A program made the translations under genes and the position numbers. The notes below the pieces were generated by a model. That model saw only the letters and a program-made list of their open reading frames with translations, was not told the DNA's origin and ran no database searches. Below are positions 8,819 through 18,352 of a DNA stretch of 64,000 bases, piece after piece. The first letter of the stretch is position 1. Every line of letters starts with the position of its first letter. This stretch comes from CAYUTA01 sp964447605 (GTDB taxonomy: Bacteria; Bacillota; Clostridia; Christensenellales; CAG-138). The stretch spans positions 25,640 to 89,639 of the forward strand of contig CAYUTA010000001.1 of the NCBI GenBank assembly GCA_964447605.1. The letters run 5' to 3'.

Positions 8819-10708
8819 CTACCGGAACTCGCGCACGCTTGCGTCGCTGGGCATGCGCCAGTCACCCCGGGGCGAGAGCGCTACGTTGCCGATGCGCGGC
8901 CCGTCAGGCAGGCAGTTGCGCTTATACTGCTGGGCAAAGAAGCGGCGGATGAACACATCATACCAGCGCGCGATGGTCTCCCCGTCGTATTGGCCGCCGA
9001 ATGCGTATTCGGCAATGCGCAGCGTCTTTTGGCGCGGCTCGCCGCGGCGCAGCAGATGGTAAAGGAAGAAATCATGCAGTTCGTAGGGGCCGACGATCCG
9101 CTCGGTAATCTGCGCAATATCGCCGTCCCCGCCGGGCAGAAGCTCCGGGCTGACGGGCGTATCCACAATGTCGACGAGCACGTCGCGCAGCGCCGGATCG
9201 CCGCTGGTTTCGGCGACATGGCGCAGGATGGAGCGGATGAGCGTTTTTGGCACGTCCGCATTCACGCCATACATGGACATGTGGTCGCCGTTGTAGGTGG
9301 CAAAGCCAAGCGCAAGCTCGCTGAGATCGCCTGTGCCGACGACGAATCCTTCGTGCAGATTGGATAAATCCATAAGCACCTGCGTGCGCTCGCGCGCCTG
9401 CGCGTTTTCAAATGCCGTATCCGGGGTTGTCCCGTCATGGCCGATGTCCGCCAGGTGCCGCTGGACACTGTCGGAGATATCGATCGTGCTGAGCGGAATG
9501 CCGAGCGCCTCGCAAAGCAGTTTCGCATTGCCGCGCGTACGTCTGGACGTGCCGAAGCACGGCATCGTGACCGCAAGGATATCCGCCGCCGGGCGGCCGA
9601 GCAGGGCGAGCGCGTCGCGCGCGACGATGAGCGCAAGCGTGGAGTCCACACCGCCGGAAACGCCGATGACGAGTTTTTTTACGCTGGTGTGCTCAATGCG
9701 CTTTTTCAGCCCGTGCGCCTGAATGGCGAGAACTTCTTCGCAGCGCTTGGCGCATTCGGCGGGGTCTGCGGGCACAAAGGGCGTTTTCCAGTAAACGCGC
9801 GTGAGACTGGTTTCGACCATGTGCAGGGAAAATGAGATTCGCGTAATTTCGCGGTCGTCGAACAGCCGCCGCGCGAACCGCCGCCGCTCGTGCAGCAGGA
9901 ACGACAGGTCGATCTCCGTGACCGCATAGCCGGGGCCAAAGGGCGGGGATTCAGCGATCTTTACGCCGTTTTCATAGACCATATCATGGCCGGAAAAGAC
10001 CACGTCGGTGGTGCTTTCGCCGTCGCCGGCGCTGGAGAACAGGTATGCGCCCGTGGTACGGGAGCTTTGCGACTGCACCAGCATGCGGCGGTAGTCCGCT
10101 TTGGCCACGGCCTCGTCGCTGGCACTGAGGTTGCAAAGCACCGTTGCGCCGCAATCGGCCAGCAACGCGCTCGGCGGCATAGCCGTCCAGAGATCCTCGC
10201 AAATTTCCACGCCGAGGATGAATTCCTTCATCTCACGGCAGCAAAACAGCAGCTTGTTGCCGAAGGGAACGGTTGCGCCGCAGAGCGTGCAGGTGGTATT
10301 GTAGTCCGGCGCGGGCGCGAACACGCGCTTTTCATAGAATTCTCCATAGTTGCCGAGGTGCGTTTTGGGCACGATGCCCAAAACGGAGCCGGACTGCACG
10401 ACCGCCGCGCAGTTATACAGCAGGTTGCCCACAACGAGCGGCAGGCCCACGAGCACGAGCATGTCGCTTTGCCGCGTCTGTTCGAGGATGCGATAAAGCG
10501 CGCGCTCCGCCGCTTCAGTAAGCGTTTCGTGCAGCATCAGATCGCCCGCGGTATAGCCGCCTATGCACAGTTCCGGCAGCAGCAGCAGTTTCGCGCCGTC
10601 GCCCTCCGTGCGGCGGATGAGCCGGATGATGGAATCCGCGCTCTTTCCGCAGTCCGCAACCACGATATCCGGCGTGGCGACCGCCACCTTTAAAAAACCG
10701 TTCCGCAT
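8819..10708 (-). CDS. nadE: Glutamine-dependent NAD+ synthetase
   Basis: This 629-residue two-domain enzyme makes NAD+ from deamido-NAD+, ATP and glutamine. The N-terminal half is a nitrilase-fold glutaminase with the Glu (LLPELCIGGY), Lys (PKTHLGNYGEFYEKR) and Cys (GVEICEDLW) positions visible. The C-terminal half is the synthetase with the ATP PP-loop VIGVSGGVDSTLALIV and GTGDLSELALG. Length fits the long glutamine-dependent form. A consensus promoter lies upstream and an AGGAGG site precedes the ATG. Confidence 0.95.
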   Translation of the reverse strand: MRNGFLKVAVATPDIVVADCGKSADSIIRLIRRTEGDGAKLLLLPELCIGGYTAGDLMLHETLTEAAERALYRILEQTRQSDMLVLVGLPLVVGNLLYNCAAVVQSGSVLGIVPKTHLGNYGEFYEKRVFAPAPDYNTTCTLCGATVPFGNKLLFCCREMKEFILGVEICEDLWTAMPPSALLADCGATVLCNLSASDEAVAKADYRRMLVQSQSSRTTGAYLFSSAGDGESTTDVVFSGHDMVYENGVKIAESPPFGPGYAVTEIDLSFLLHERRRFARRLFDDREITRISFSLHMVETSLTRVYWKTPFVPADPAECAKRCEEVLAIQAHGLKKRIEHTSVKKLVIGVSGGVDSTLALIVARDALALLGRPAADILAVTMPCFGTSRRTRGNAKLLCEALGIPLSTIDISDSVQRHLADIGHDGTTPDTAFENAQARERTQVLMDLSNLHEGFVVGTGDLSELALGFATYNGDHMSMYGVNADVPKTLIRSILRHVAETSGDPALRDVLVDIVDTPVSPELLPGGDGDIAQITERIVGPYELHDFFLYHLLRRGEPRQKTLRIAEYAFGGQYDGETIARWYDVFIRRFFAQQYKRNCLPDGPRIGNVALSPRGDWRMPSDASVREFR

Positions 10709-10767
10709 ATGGATATTTACCTCCTGATGACAGTCGATATCGTTAATAGAATCCCGGATTTACCCAT

Positions 10768-10796
10768 ATTCTATGCTGTGTACAACGCCATGTCAA
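10768..10796 (-). promoter_or_regulatory. Sigma-A promoter for nadE
   Basis: On minus: TTGACA (10796-10791), 17-nt spacer, TAGAAT (10773-10768), about 60 nt before the nadE start. A divergent TATAAT at 10802-10807 on plus lies just beyond the -35 box. Confidence 0.75.
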
Positions 10797-10830
10797 TGTG
10801 CTATAATATCCACTGCATGGCTGGCAGGCC

Positions 10831-10853
10831 GTCAAAAAACATTGTTTTTTGAC
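10831..10853. repeat. A/T-rich perfect hairpin in the nadE-ABC intergenic region
   Basis: GTCAAAAAAC and GTTTTTTGAC form a perfect 10-bp stem with a 3-nt loop. Nearly the same 23 bases recur at 43620-43642. The rest of 10709-11199 holds G/C-rich short inverted repeats, a plus-strand TATAAT at 10802, and no convincing gene. Confidence 0.5.
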
Positions 10854-11199
10854 TAGGTAACCGTTTTTGCCGGAAGTCCCGCGGGCTACCGTTCGGCAAG
10901 AAGCACAGGGAAACCGCCCCAACCCGGGCGATCCGTTCCGTCGGCAAATCAGGCGGAGCCGGAACAAGCCTCCGGAGGGCAGCGGCCCGCCGAACCCGCC
11001 CAAGGATTTTTTTGACAGAGCAGCCTGGATAGCCGCTGCGCGACGATTATGTGCTCCGCAGGATTGGAATCCCCGTTTTTCCGCCGCCTCCGGGCGGCAG
11101 CCGAAAACGATGGGACATTCCAGCAAAATTATGCCGGAATTATGCCATCATGCATGCAAATGATGGTTGTATAGAATTTGGATTGGGGGAGACGCAAGT

Positions 11200-11910
11200 A
11201 TGCTCTGCATTGCACATCTGACAAAAACCTATGGCGACCTGCGCGCCATCGACGACCTCTCGCTAAGCGTGGAGGCGGGGGATATCTGCGGCTTCATCGG
11301 CCATAACGGCGCGGGAAAAACCACGACCCTGCGTGCGGTGGCGGGCATTCTGGCGTTTGACTCGGGCCGCATTACGATCAACGGCCGCTCCATCATGGAG
11401 GAACCCGTTGCGTGCAAGCGCGATATGGCGTACATTCCGGACAATCCGGATCTGTACGATCATTTGACGGGCGTGCAATACCTCAATTTCGTGGCGGATA
11501 TCTACGGCGTGGGCGCGGCGGAGCGCGAGGAGCGCATTGCGCGCTATGCAGACGCGCTGGAAATGACGTCCCGTTTAGGCGACCTGATCGGCGGCTGTTC
11601 CCACGGCATGAAGCAGAAGATCGCCATCATCTCCGCGCTCATTCACGCGCCGAAGCTTTTGCTGCTCGACGAACCGTTTGTCGGCCTTGATCCGAAGGCG
11701 GCGCATACGCTCAAGCAGTGCATGCATGAGCTCTGCCGGGAAGGCTCCGCCATCTTCTTTTCCACACATGTGCTGGAGGTGGCCGAAAAGCTATGCAATA
11801 AGGTCGCCATCATCCAGCGCGGCAAGCTGGCCGCCGCGGGCGAAATGGACGCCGTCAAGGGCGACAGCTCGCTTGAAGAGTTGTTTTTGGAGTTGACCGA
11901 GCATGCGTGA
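11200..11910 (+). CDS. ABC transporter ATP-binding protein
   Basis: This 236-residue ABC ATPase has Walker A GHNGAGKTTT, a Q-loop region (YIPDNPDLYDHLTG), signature CSHGMKQK, Walker B LLLLDEPFVGLDP and switch histidine STH. The ATG at 11200 is chosen over 11167 because GGGGGAGA lies just before it. The subfamily is the ABC-2/exporter type, and the gene overlaps the following membrane gene by 8 nt. Together they form a two-gene exporter of unknown substrate; efflux of a drug, peptide or lipid is possible. Confidence 0.9.
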   Translation: MLCIAHLTKTYGDLRAIDDLSLSVEAGDICGFIGHNGAGKTTTLRAVAGILAFDSGRITINGRSIMEEPVACKRDMAYIPDNPDLYDHLTGVQYLNFVADIYGVGAAEREERIARYADALEMTSRLGDLIGGCSHGMKQKIAIISALIHAPKLLLLDEPFVGLDPKAAHTLKQCMHELCREGSAIFFSTHVLEVAEKLCNKVAIIQRGKLAAAGEMDAVKGDSSLEELFLELTEHA

Positions 11911-13492
11911 GTATTGGATTCTGTCGAAACTACAGCTTTCCTCGTTGTTTGGCGTCAATCAGCTTCTGCGCACGCGCAGCGCCGAGGAGAAGAAGCGGGT
12001 GCGCAAGAGCCTGTGGGCGCTGATTGCCATGGTGTTCTCACTTGGCTATATCTCCGTATTGTACAGCATTCTGCTGGCGGGCGCGCTCAGGCAGGTGGGG
12101 CAGCTGCCGGCGCTGCTCGGCCTGATGACGGCGGCCGCATCGCTTCTGATCCTTATTTTTTCCGTGTTTGAAACCAAGGGCGTGTTGTTTGGATTCGGCG
12201 ATTATGATACGGTGATGAGCTGGCCGGCGCCTGTTTCCGCGGTGGCGGCCAGCCGAGTCACCTCCATGTATGCGTACAATCTTGTATATGCGGCTTTGCT
12301 GCTGTTGCCCGCGGGCGTGATCTATGGCATATACGCTTCCGCCGCATGGTGGTTCTATCCGCTGTATTTTGCGCTTATGCTGTTTGTACCGGCATTGCCG
12401 ACGCTCGCCGGAGCGGCCGTCGGCACGCTGGTAACGCTCCTGACGGCGGGCATGAAAAAAAGCAGCGTCTTCAGCGCCGCGTTTCAGATGGTTTTTTTGC
12501 TGGCGATTATGGTGGGGTCCATGCGGCTTAACAGCGGTTTGGCCGCGATTGTGGAGCATGCAGCGGAGCTTCAGCGGGCGGTGGGGTCCTATCCGCCCGC
12601 GCAATGGCTGATGTCGGCAGCAACCGGCGCGCCCGGCGGCTTTACCGGCGCGCTATTGCTGATCGGCTCCTGCGTTGCTGCGATGCTGCTGTTTGCATGG
12701 CTGCTTGGCAAGGGCTTCGTACGGCTGAACTCGCGCCTTTCCGCCGTGCCGCGCGGCCGGGCCTACCATGTTGGCCAAATGCGGCGCAGCGGACGCGTGC
12801 GCGCGCTGTATGGCATGGAGTGGCGGCGGTATGCCGGCTCAACGCTGTATCTGACCAATACGATGTTCAGCTATGTGCTGCTGTTTCTTGCCGCGCTGTT
12901 CATCGGCGTATTTCGTCCGGAGGCGGTCATGCAGGCGCTCCATGCGCCGGCGTTTTCCGGCGTGCGCAGGGCGCTGCCGCTGATGCTGAGCGGGCTGACC
13001 GTTATGGGCGCCACCACGGCCAGCGCCGTCTCCATTGAGGGAAAACGGCTTTGGATTGTGAAATCCCTTCCGGTGCCTGCGCGCGACTGGCTGCTGGCGA
13101 AGCTGCTGGTGAGCCTTACGCCGGCGGCGCCCGTCCTGCTCGTGTGCGCCGTCCTGCTCGGAACCGGCCTGAATGCCGGCGCGGCCGAGTATTTCCGGCT
13201 GTTTTTTACGCCGCTATGCTTTGCGTTGTTCGCGGGCGTAGCCGGATTGTGGCTGAACCTGAAGCTGCCCAAGCTGGACTGGAAATCGGAAACCGAGGTT
13301 GTAAAGCAGAGCGCGGCGGTGATGATCCAGGTATTTGCAGGCATGCTTGTGGTCGCGGCGCCCGCTGCGGTACTGATCATTACGAACGCCATGTGGGTGT
13401 TGCCGCTGACTTCAGCCGTTGCCGCGGCCATTGCCGCACTGATCTGGCGTTTGCTTGCGCGCACGGCAGACGCGCGGTTGTACCGGCTGTAG
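11903..13492 (+). CDS. ABC exporter permease, ABC-2 like
   Basis: A 529-residue polytopic membrane protein with around ten to twelve hydrophobic segments and long aromatic/Gly-rich helices, lacking enzymatic motifs. Its start overlaps the ATPase stop, so the two are translationally coupled. The size and topology resemble the large ABC permeases paired with single ATPases in Firmicutes (YthQ/YthP-like). Substrate unknown. Confidence 0.8.
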   Translation: MREYWILSKLQLSSLFGVNQLLRTRSAEEKKRVRKSLWALIAMVFSLGYISVLYSILLAGALRQVGQLPALLGLMTAAASLLILIFSVFETKGVLFGFGDYDTVMSWPAPVSAVAASRVTSMYAYNLVYAALLLLPAGVIYGIYASAAWWFYPLYFALMLFVPALPTLAGAAVGTLVTLLTAGMKKSSVFSAAFQMVFLLAIMVGSMRLNSGLAAIVEHAAELQRAVGSYPPAQWLMSAATGAPGGFTGALLLIGSCVAAMLLFAWLLGKGFVRLNSRLSAVPRGRAYHVGQMRRSGRVRALYGMEWRRYAGSTLYLTNTMFSYVLLFLAALFIGVFRPEAVMQALHAPAFSGVRRALPLMLSGLTVMGATTASAVSIEGKRLWIVKSLPVPARDWLLAKLLVSLTPAAPVLLVCAVLLGTGLNAGAAEYFRLFFTPLCFALFAGVAGLWLNLKLPKLDWKSETEVVKQSAAVMIQVFAGMLVVAAPAAVLIITNAMWVLPLTSAVAAAIAALIWRLLARTADARLYRL

Positions 13493-13648
13493 CGGTCGGT
13501 TTGGACACGGCCGAGATACAAGATGTGGGTTGTTTTCAGGTATAAGACCGCAAATTCTTGTTAAAAATCCACAAAAATTTCAAAATTCCCATTGCGGGGC
13601 CGGTATACTGCTGTGCTATAATATAAAAACATGGAGGAGGATGCGCTC

Positions 13649-13846
13649 ATGCCTACGATCGTTCGCAAACTTGACGGACTGCCCATTGAGGAGCCGGTGC
13701 TCGACGATGAGGGGAAGGCCAAGCAGAAGGCGCTTGCCGAGCTCATTATGGCCGAGTACGAAAAAACCGGCAGGCTCACCGGGCACAAGCTGCAAGAGCG
13801 CATCGAGGAGTACGAAGCGGACATCAAACGGCACCTTGTTGACTGA
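13649..13846 (+). CDS. Small conserved-looking hypothetical protein (65 aa)
   Basis: The product (MPTIVRKLDGLPIEEPVLDDEG...) is highly charged, with a predicted helical C-terminal half rich in Glu/Lys and no membrane segment. GGAGGAGG lies 8 nt before the ATG at 13649; an ATG at 13631 overlaps that site and is less likely. A TATAAT at 13617-13622 can drive it. It precedes cdaA by 47 nt, and its stop codon overlaps the cdaA -35 box. Function unknown. Confidence 0.7.
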   Translation: MPTIVRKLDGLPIEEPVLDDEGKAKQKALAELIMAEYEKTGRLTGHKLQERIEEYEADIKRHLVD

Positions 13847-13868
13847 CGCGGATTGTAATCTTTATAAT
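13839..13868 (+). promoter_or_regulatory. Sigma-A promoter for cdaA-cdaR
   Basis: TTGACT (13839-13844), 18-nt spacer, TATAAT (13863-13868), about 25 nt upstream of the cdaA TTG start. Confidence 0.65.
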
Positions 13869-13893
13869 ATCAGGTGAAGGGAGGAACGGATTT

Positions 13894-14763
13894 TTGTCTT
13901 TGTCTTACGACGAGATTATCAAAGCGATATCCAGCGGATTCAGACAGTTTTCGTTCCTCGACCTATTGGATATCTTCATCATTGCCGTTTTACTGTATAA
14001 GCTGATTATCTGGACAAAGGAGACGCGCGCTTACGAGGTTCTTAAGGGCGTAGGCCTGCTGTTTTTATGTTCGGTGGTCAGCACGCTGCTTTCGCTCAAC
14101 ACGCTCAGCTGGCTGCTGGATTCCGTCCTGACCTCGGGTTCGATCATCATCGTTTTGTTCATCCTGTTCCAGCCGGAAATCCGCCGGGTGCTTGAGCGGC
14201 TGGGCCGCAGCGGCAAAAAGCTGAGCAGGGCCTGGCTCGATGCGTCGAACATTGCCAGCACGGAGTTGATGCGGGACGTTCACAGCGCGATCCTTTCGAT
14301 GTCGCGCCGCCGCGTGGGCGCGCTGGTCGTGGTTGAGCAAAAGACCGGCCTTGGCGATATCATCAGCACGGGAACGCGTATCGACGGCCTGCTTTCGGGC
14401 GCTCTGCTGGAGAATATTTTTGAACCGAATACGCCGCTGCACGACGGCGCGGTGATTGTGCGCGGCAATACGCTGCTGGCTGCGGGTTGCTTTTTGCCGC
14501 TTTCGGACGATCTCTCCGTGTCGCGCGAGCTGGGTACGCGTCACCGGGCGGCGCTTGGCGTTTCGACCGTTTCGGACAGCGTGACCATTGTTGTTTCAGA
14601 GGAGACGGGGGCCATCTCGATTGCGCGTGACGGCAAGCTGGTTCGTTACATCGATGCAAAGGCGCTGCAGGATATTCTGGAAAGTCTGTTCTTAAACAAG
14701 AGCGTCACGCCGTCATTTTTGAGCCGGCATGTCAGAACGGAGGAACAGCATGACAAGTCGTGA
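13894..14763 (+). CDS. cdaA: Diadenylate cyclase CdaA
   Basis: This 289-residue membrane enzyme makes cyclic di-AMP from two ATP. Three N-terminal hydrophobic helices (about residues 20-90) precede a DAC domain with the catalytic motifs DGA (in LHDGAVIV) and RHR (in GTRHRAALG). A TTG start follows GGGAGGAA. It overlaps cdaR by 14 nt, the usual arrangement; glmM, which often follows, is absent here. The product messenger controls osmolyte transport and cell-wall homeostasis in Firmicutes. Confidence 0.95.
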   Translation: MSLSYDEIIKAISSGFRQFSFLDLLDIFIIAVLLYKLIIWTKETRAYEVLKGVGLLFLCSVVSTLLSLNTLSWLLDSVLTSGSIIIVLFILFQPEIRRVLERLGRSGKKLSRAWLDASNIASTELMRDVHSAILSMSRRRVGALVVVEQKTGLGDIISTGTRIDGLLSGALLENIFEPNTPLHDGAVIVRGNTLLAAGCFLPLSDDLSVSRELGTRHRAALGVSTVSDSVTIVVSEETGAISIARDGKLVRYIDAKALQDILESLFLNKSVTPSFLSRHVRTEEQHDKS

Positions 14764-16042
14764 GAAAAGAAAGACGGCGGCGCTGGCCTCAATTAAAAAC
14801 TTTTTTACGAAAAATGTCGCAATCAAAGTGATTGCCCTGTTGTTTGCAATGCTGCTCTGGGGCTATGTGCTCACAGACCAGCGGCCGGTGCGAACCAAGG
14901 TGGTTGCCGACGTGGCCACCAGCTTTGACGGCGAGGCGGAACTGCATGCACAGGGCCTTTGCGTGCGCGGAGACCGCGCGGGAATTCTGACCAACGTGTC
15001 TGTTGCTGTGCGCGCGCAGATCACCAACTATGAGAGCCTTTCACCACGGACGGTCAACGCAACGATCAGTCTGCGCAACATCAGCGAGCCGCGTGAATAC
15101 GAACTGCCCATCACCGCGACCGTCAGTTCGTCGTTGGGCGCGGTGCAGCAGGTAACGCCCGCTTCGGTTACCGTGGAGATCGATTCGCTTGTTACGCAGA
15201 CCGTGCCGGTTACGACCAGCTTTATCGGGGAATTGTCGGAGGGGTGCTGGGCGGACATGGACGCGCTGACGACAACGACCAGGCTGGATATCACCGGACC
15301 CAAGACGGATATTGCCAAGGTCGCGCGCGCAGAGTGCATTGTGGATTTGACGGATCGTTCCTCCACGATCTACAGCACGTTCGACGTCATATTTTACGAT
15401 CGCGACGGCGGGGTGGTGTCCTCGGATATCGTGGTTGGAACCGTCCCGACCTCCACGGTCCGATTGCCGATTTACCCGATGCGCAACGTGCCCATTGATG
15501 CAATCGGTTCGCTGGTGGGCGTGGATAACCTTGCCGCAAACCATGAGTTGGCCAGCGCTGTAGCGACGCCTTCCTCCGTGCGCATTGTTGGAGATCAATC
15601 GGTGATTTCGTCTATAGAGAGCGTTCTCCTCGAGCCGATTCCGGTCAACGGAATGAGCGTGTCGCAGACGGTGGAATCCGAGATCATCGTACCGGAGGCC
15701 GTGCGCCTGCTGGACACCGATCCGGTGAGCGTGCTCATTGAGGTACGGGAGAAGGCGGACTCGCAGACCTTCGAGAGTCTGCCCATCACGGTGATCGGCC
15801 TGCATGCAAACTGTATGGCGCGCCTGGATATCGAAACGGTTGATCTGACCATTAAGGGGCGTACGAGCATTGTAAGCGTCATCAAGCGCGGCGATATTGA
15901 GATCAGTGTAGATGTAACGGGTCTTGAGCCGGGCACGTATACGCAGCCGCTGCAGGCGTTTGTGCGGGATGAGGCGACCACGGTGGAGCTTGAGGAAACG
16001 CTTTCCGTCGCAACGGTTACCGTAACCATCACAAGATCGTAA
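14750..16042 (+). CDS. cdaR: YbbR-domain regulator of diadenylate cyclase CdaR
   Basis: A 430-residue membrane-anchored protein: one TM segment near residues 25-45 (VIALLFAMLLWGYVL), then repeated YbbR domains of about 80 residues outside the membrane, each rich in beta-strand Val/Thr/Ile. The ATG at 14750 has GGAGGAACAGC in front and lies inside the end of cdaA, so translation is coupled. CdaR binds CdaA and modulates c-di-AMP synthesis. The number of YbbR repeats here appears to be four, by eye. Confidence 0.9.
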   Translation: MTSREKRKTAALASIKNFFTKNVAIKVIALLFAMLLWGYVLTDQRPVRTKVVADVATSFDGEAELHAQGLCVRGDRAGILTNVSVAVRAQITNYESLSPRTVNATISLRNISEPREYELPITATVSSSLGAVQQVTPASVTVEIDSLVTQTVPVTTSFIGELSEGCWADMDALTTTTRLDITGPKTDIAKVARAECIVDLTDRSSTIYSTFDVIFYDRDGGVVSSDIVVGTVPTSTVRLPIYPMRNVPIDAIGSLVGVDNLAANHELASAVATPSSVRIVGDQSVISSIESVLLEPIPVNGMSVSQTVESEIIVPEAVRLLDTDPVSVLIEVREKADSQTFESLPITVIGLHANCMARLDIETVDLTIKGRTSIVSVIKRGDIEISVDVTGLEPGTYTQPLQAFVRDEATTVELEETLSVATVTVTITRS

Positions 16043-16044
16043 GT

Positions 16045-17649
16045 ATGTCTCTGCTGATTACGGACATTCATCTGCCGGCTACGGAGGACGAGCAGGAACT
16101 GCGACGCCGCATTGCAAAGCAATGCGGCGTTGATGCGCACGCGTTGCAGTCTGTCCGCGTCGTGCGGCGCGCTTTGGATGCGCGCAGGAAGGATGACATC
16201 CATTTTTTACTGCATGCGCTGGTTGAAACGGACGGTGCGACGCAGCGCAGGCTCCTTTCACGCGGCGATGCGCGCATCGGCCTTTATACGCCGCCAGAAG
16301 CGCAGGAGCCCGTGCCGGGCGTCGCAGCGCTGCCCGGGCGAATTGTTGTTGCCGGACTTGGCCCGGCGGGGTTGTTCTGCGCGTATGAACTGGCGCGGTG
16401 CGGGTACGCGCCGCTGGTTGTCGAGCGCGGCGAGCCGGTGGAAAAGCGGGTGCAGAGCGTTTTGCAATTCTGGCGCGGCGGCGCGCTGAACCGTGAGTCC
16501 AACGTCATGTTCGGCGAAGGGGGCGCCGGTACGTTTTCCGACGGCAAACTGACCAGCCGCAGCAAGGACGCGCGGCAGGGGTATGTGCTGGGCATCTTGG
16601 CGCGCTTTGGCGCGCCGGACGAAATCTGCGTCGATGCAAAGCCGCATATTGGCACGGACAGGTTGCGCACGGTGGTGTCCGGCCTGCGCAGGGAGATTGC
16701 GCGGCTTGGCGGCGAAATCGCTTTTTCCACGCGGCTGGACGGTATATTTATGAAAAACGGCGCAATCGGCGGCGTTGTCCTGACGGATGCGCAGGGTGTG
16801 CGGCGCGTTGCATGCGGCGCGCTGGTGCTGGCGGTCGGGCAGGGCGCGCGCGATACCTGCCGTATGTTGTTTGAAGCGGGCGTTGCCATGCAGAAAAAGC
16901 CCTTTGCCGTCGGCGTGCGTATCGAGCATCCGCAAAGCCTCATCGATGCGGCGCAGTTTGGCGCGTTGGCGGGCAACCCCCGGCTTGGCGCGGCAAGCTA
17001 TGCGCTCACGGGCAAAAGCGGCGCGCGCGGCGTATATACGTTTTGCATGTGTCCCGGCGGCAGCGTGATTGCCGGCGCGTCGGACGGCGGGCAGGTGGTT
17101 GTCAATGGGATGAGCGATTATGCGCGCGGTAAGGAGAATGCGAACGCGGCGATTGTTGTGCAGGTGCACGACGGGGATATGGGTGCGCATCCCCTCGACG
17201 GCATGCGGTTCCAGGAGGAAATGGAGCGCGCTGCATTTGCCGCGGGCGGCGGCGGATTCATCGCGCCGGCCATGCGCGTGGGGGATTTTTTGAGGAAAGG
17301 AAAGCCGGCGGGCTTTGGCGCGGTTGCGCCGTCCTACCGGCCGGGCGTGCTTGCGTATGATCTTTGGCGGTGCCTGCCGGATTTTGTCGCACAGGGCGTA
17401 TGCGACGGCATACTGGCCTTTGCGCGCAGGCTGCGCGGGTTCGACATGGACGACGCCGTGCTGACGGCTGCGGAAACCCGCACAAGCGCGCCGCTGCGCA
17501 TCCTGCGCGATGAAACGCTCCAGTCCACGTCGCACCGGGGCGTTTATCCGGTCGGCGAGGGGGCGGGGTATGCCGGCGGCATCGTGAGCGCAGCCATCGA
17601 CGGCCTTCGGGCCGCGCAGGCCGTCATTTGCCGCTTCGCAAGGCCATAG
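16045..17649 (+). CDS. FAD-dependent dehydrogenase, uncharacterised (COG2509-like)
   Basis: This 534-residue protein has an N-terminal extension of about 90 residues, then the dinucleotide motif VVAGLGPAGLFCAYEL and a second flavin signature GGAGTFSDGKLTSRSKD. The length and the order of the N-terminal cap and Rossmann fold match the uncharacterised FAD-dependent dehydrogenase family widespread in Clostridia. The start lies 2 nt after cdaR. Substrate unknown. Its 3' end overlaps the convergent GDPD gene by 26 nt. Confidence 0.85.
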   Translation: MSLLITDIHLPATEDEQELRRRIAKQCGVDAHALQSVRVVRRALDARRKDDIHFLLHALVETDGATQRRLLSRGDARIGLYTPPEAQEPVPGVAALPGRIVVAGLGPAGLFCAYELARCGYAPLVVERGEPVEKRVQSVLQFWRGGALNRESNVMFGEGGAGTFSDGKLTSRSKDARQGYVLGILARFGAPDEICVDAKPHIGTDRLRTVVSGLRREIARLGGEIAFSTRLDGIFMKNGAIGGVVLTDAQGVRRVACGALVLAVGQGARDTCRMLFEAGVAMQKKPFAVGVRIEHPQSLIDAAQFGALAGNPRLGAASYALTGKSGARGVYTFCMCPGGSVIAGASDGGQVVVNGMSDYARGKENANAAIVVQVHDGDMGAHPLDGMRFQEEMERAAFAAGGGGFIAPAMRVGDFLRKGKPAGFGAVAPSYRPGVLAYDLWRCLPDFVAQGVCDGILAFARRLRGFDMDDAVLTAAETRTSAPLRILRDETLQSTSHRGVYPVGEGAGYAGGIVSAAIDGLRAAQAVICRFARP

Positions 17650-18352
17650 CCAAGTCGGGCTTGTTGGTTATGATGGCAAAGACGTTCTTTTGTCCAAGCA
17701 GATAGCGGATATCCTCCGGCTCGTCGACCGTCCAGGGATTTGTTTTGATACCGACGGCCTCATACTTCTTCAGCTCCTCGTTGCTGAGAAATCGGTAATC
17801 CGGGTGCAGATACTGCATCCCGAGCGAGGCGGCGTAGTTTTGCGGTTCGGCAATACGGCATTCATAAAGGATTCCATAGGGCAGGTCGGGCGCAAGCCGC
17901 TTACAGCGCAGCAGCGAATAATGGTTGAACGACGAAAGAATCACCTGATTGTTGAGGCGGAATGCGTCGATGAGCGTCACGACCTTCTGCTCGATATCCG
18001 GATATTCAAAAATCGCGGTTTTTAACTCAAGGATGCTCAGAAAATCCAGCCCCTGTACCAGGGTGAAGTACTCCTCGAGCGTCGGAATCCGCTGCGCCGG
18101 GCACTGACCGTAGAATTTATAGGAAATCTCCAGGGTTTTCAGCTCCCGCAGCGTCAGATCCTTGACGAGCAGATTGTCGCCGGTGATGCGCTGCAGGCTT
18201 TCGTCGTGGAAGATCACGGGAACGCCGTCGGCGGACAGTTGCACGTCGAATTCCACGCCGTCGGCGCCAAGCGCGACCGCCTGTTCAAATGCGAGCATGC
18301 TGTTTTCCGGAAATTTGCTTGAAAAGCCGCGGTGGGCGATAACTTTGGTCAT
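17624..18352 (-). CDS. Glycerophosphodiester phosphodiesterase
   Basis: A 242-residue GDPD-family enzyme that cleaves glycerophosphodiesters to glycerol 3-phosphate and an alcohol. The metal and catalytic residues are visible in IAHRGFSSKFPENS (His/Arg and Glu/Asn), EFDVQLSADGVPVIFHD (Glu-x-Asp and second His). No signal peptide is seen, so it acts in the cytoplasm. Its ATG overlaps the stop of the upstream amidohydrolase by 4 nt, indicating one operon with the transporter at 19502-20737. Confidence 0.92.
   Translation of the reverse strand: MTKVIAHRGFSSKFPENSMLAFEQAVALGADGVEFDVQLSADGVPVIFHDESLQRITGDNLLVKDLTLRELKTLEISYKFYGQCPAQRIPTLEEYFTLVQGLDFLSILELKTAIFEYPDIEQKVVTLIDAFRLNNQVILSSFNHYSLLRCKRLAPDLPYGILYECRIAEPQNYAASLGMQYLHPDYRFLSNEELKKYEAVGIKTNPWTVDEPEDIRYLLGQKNVFAIITNKPDLAMALRSGK

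Noticed and set aside
10867..11163. Open frame of 98 residues before the ABC ATPase
   Set aside because: Low-complexity Arg/Pro sequence, no ribosome site, crosses several hairpins.
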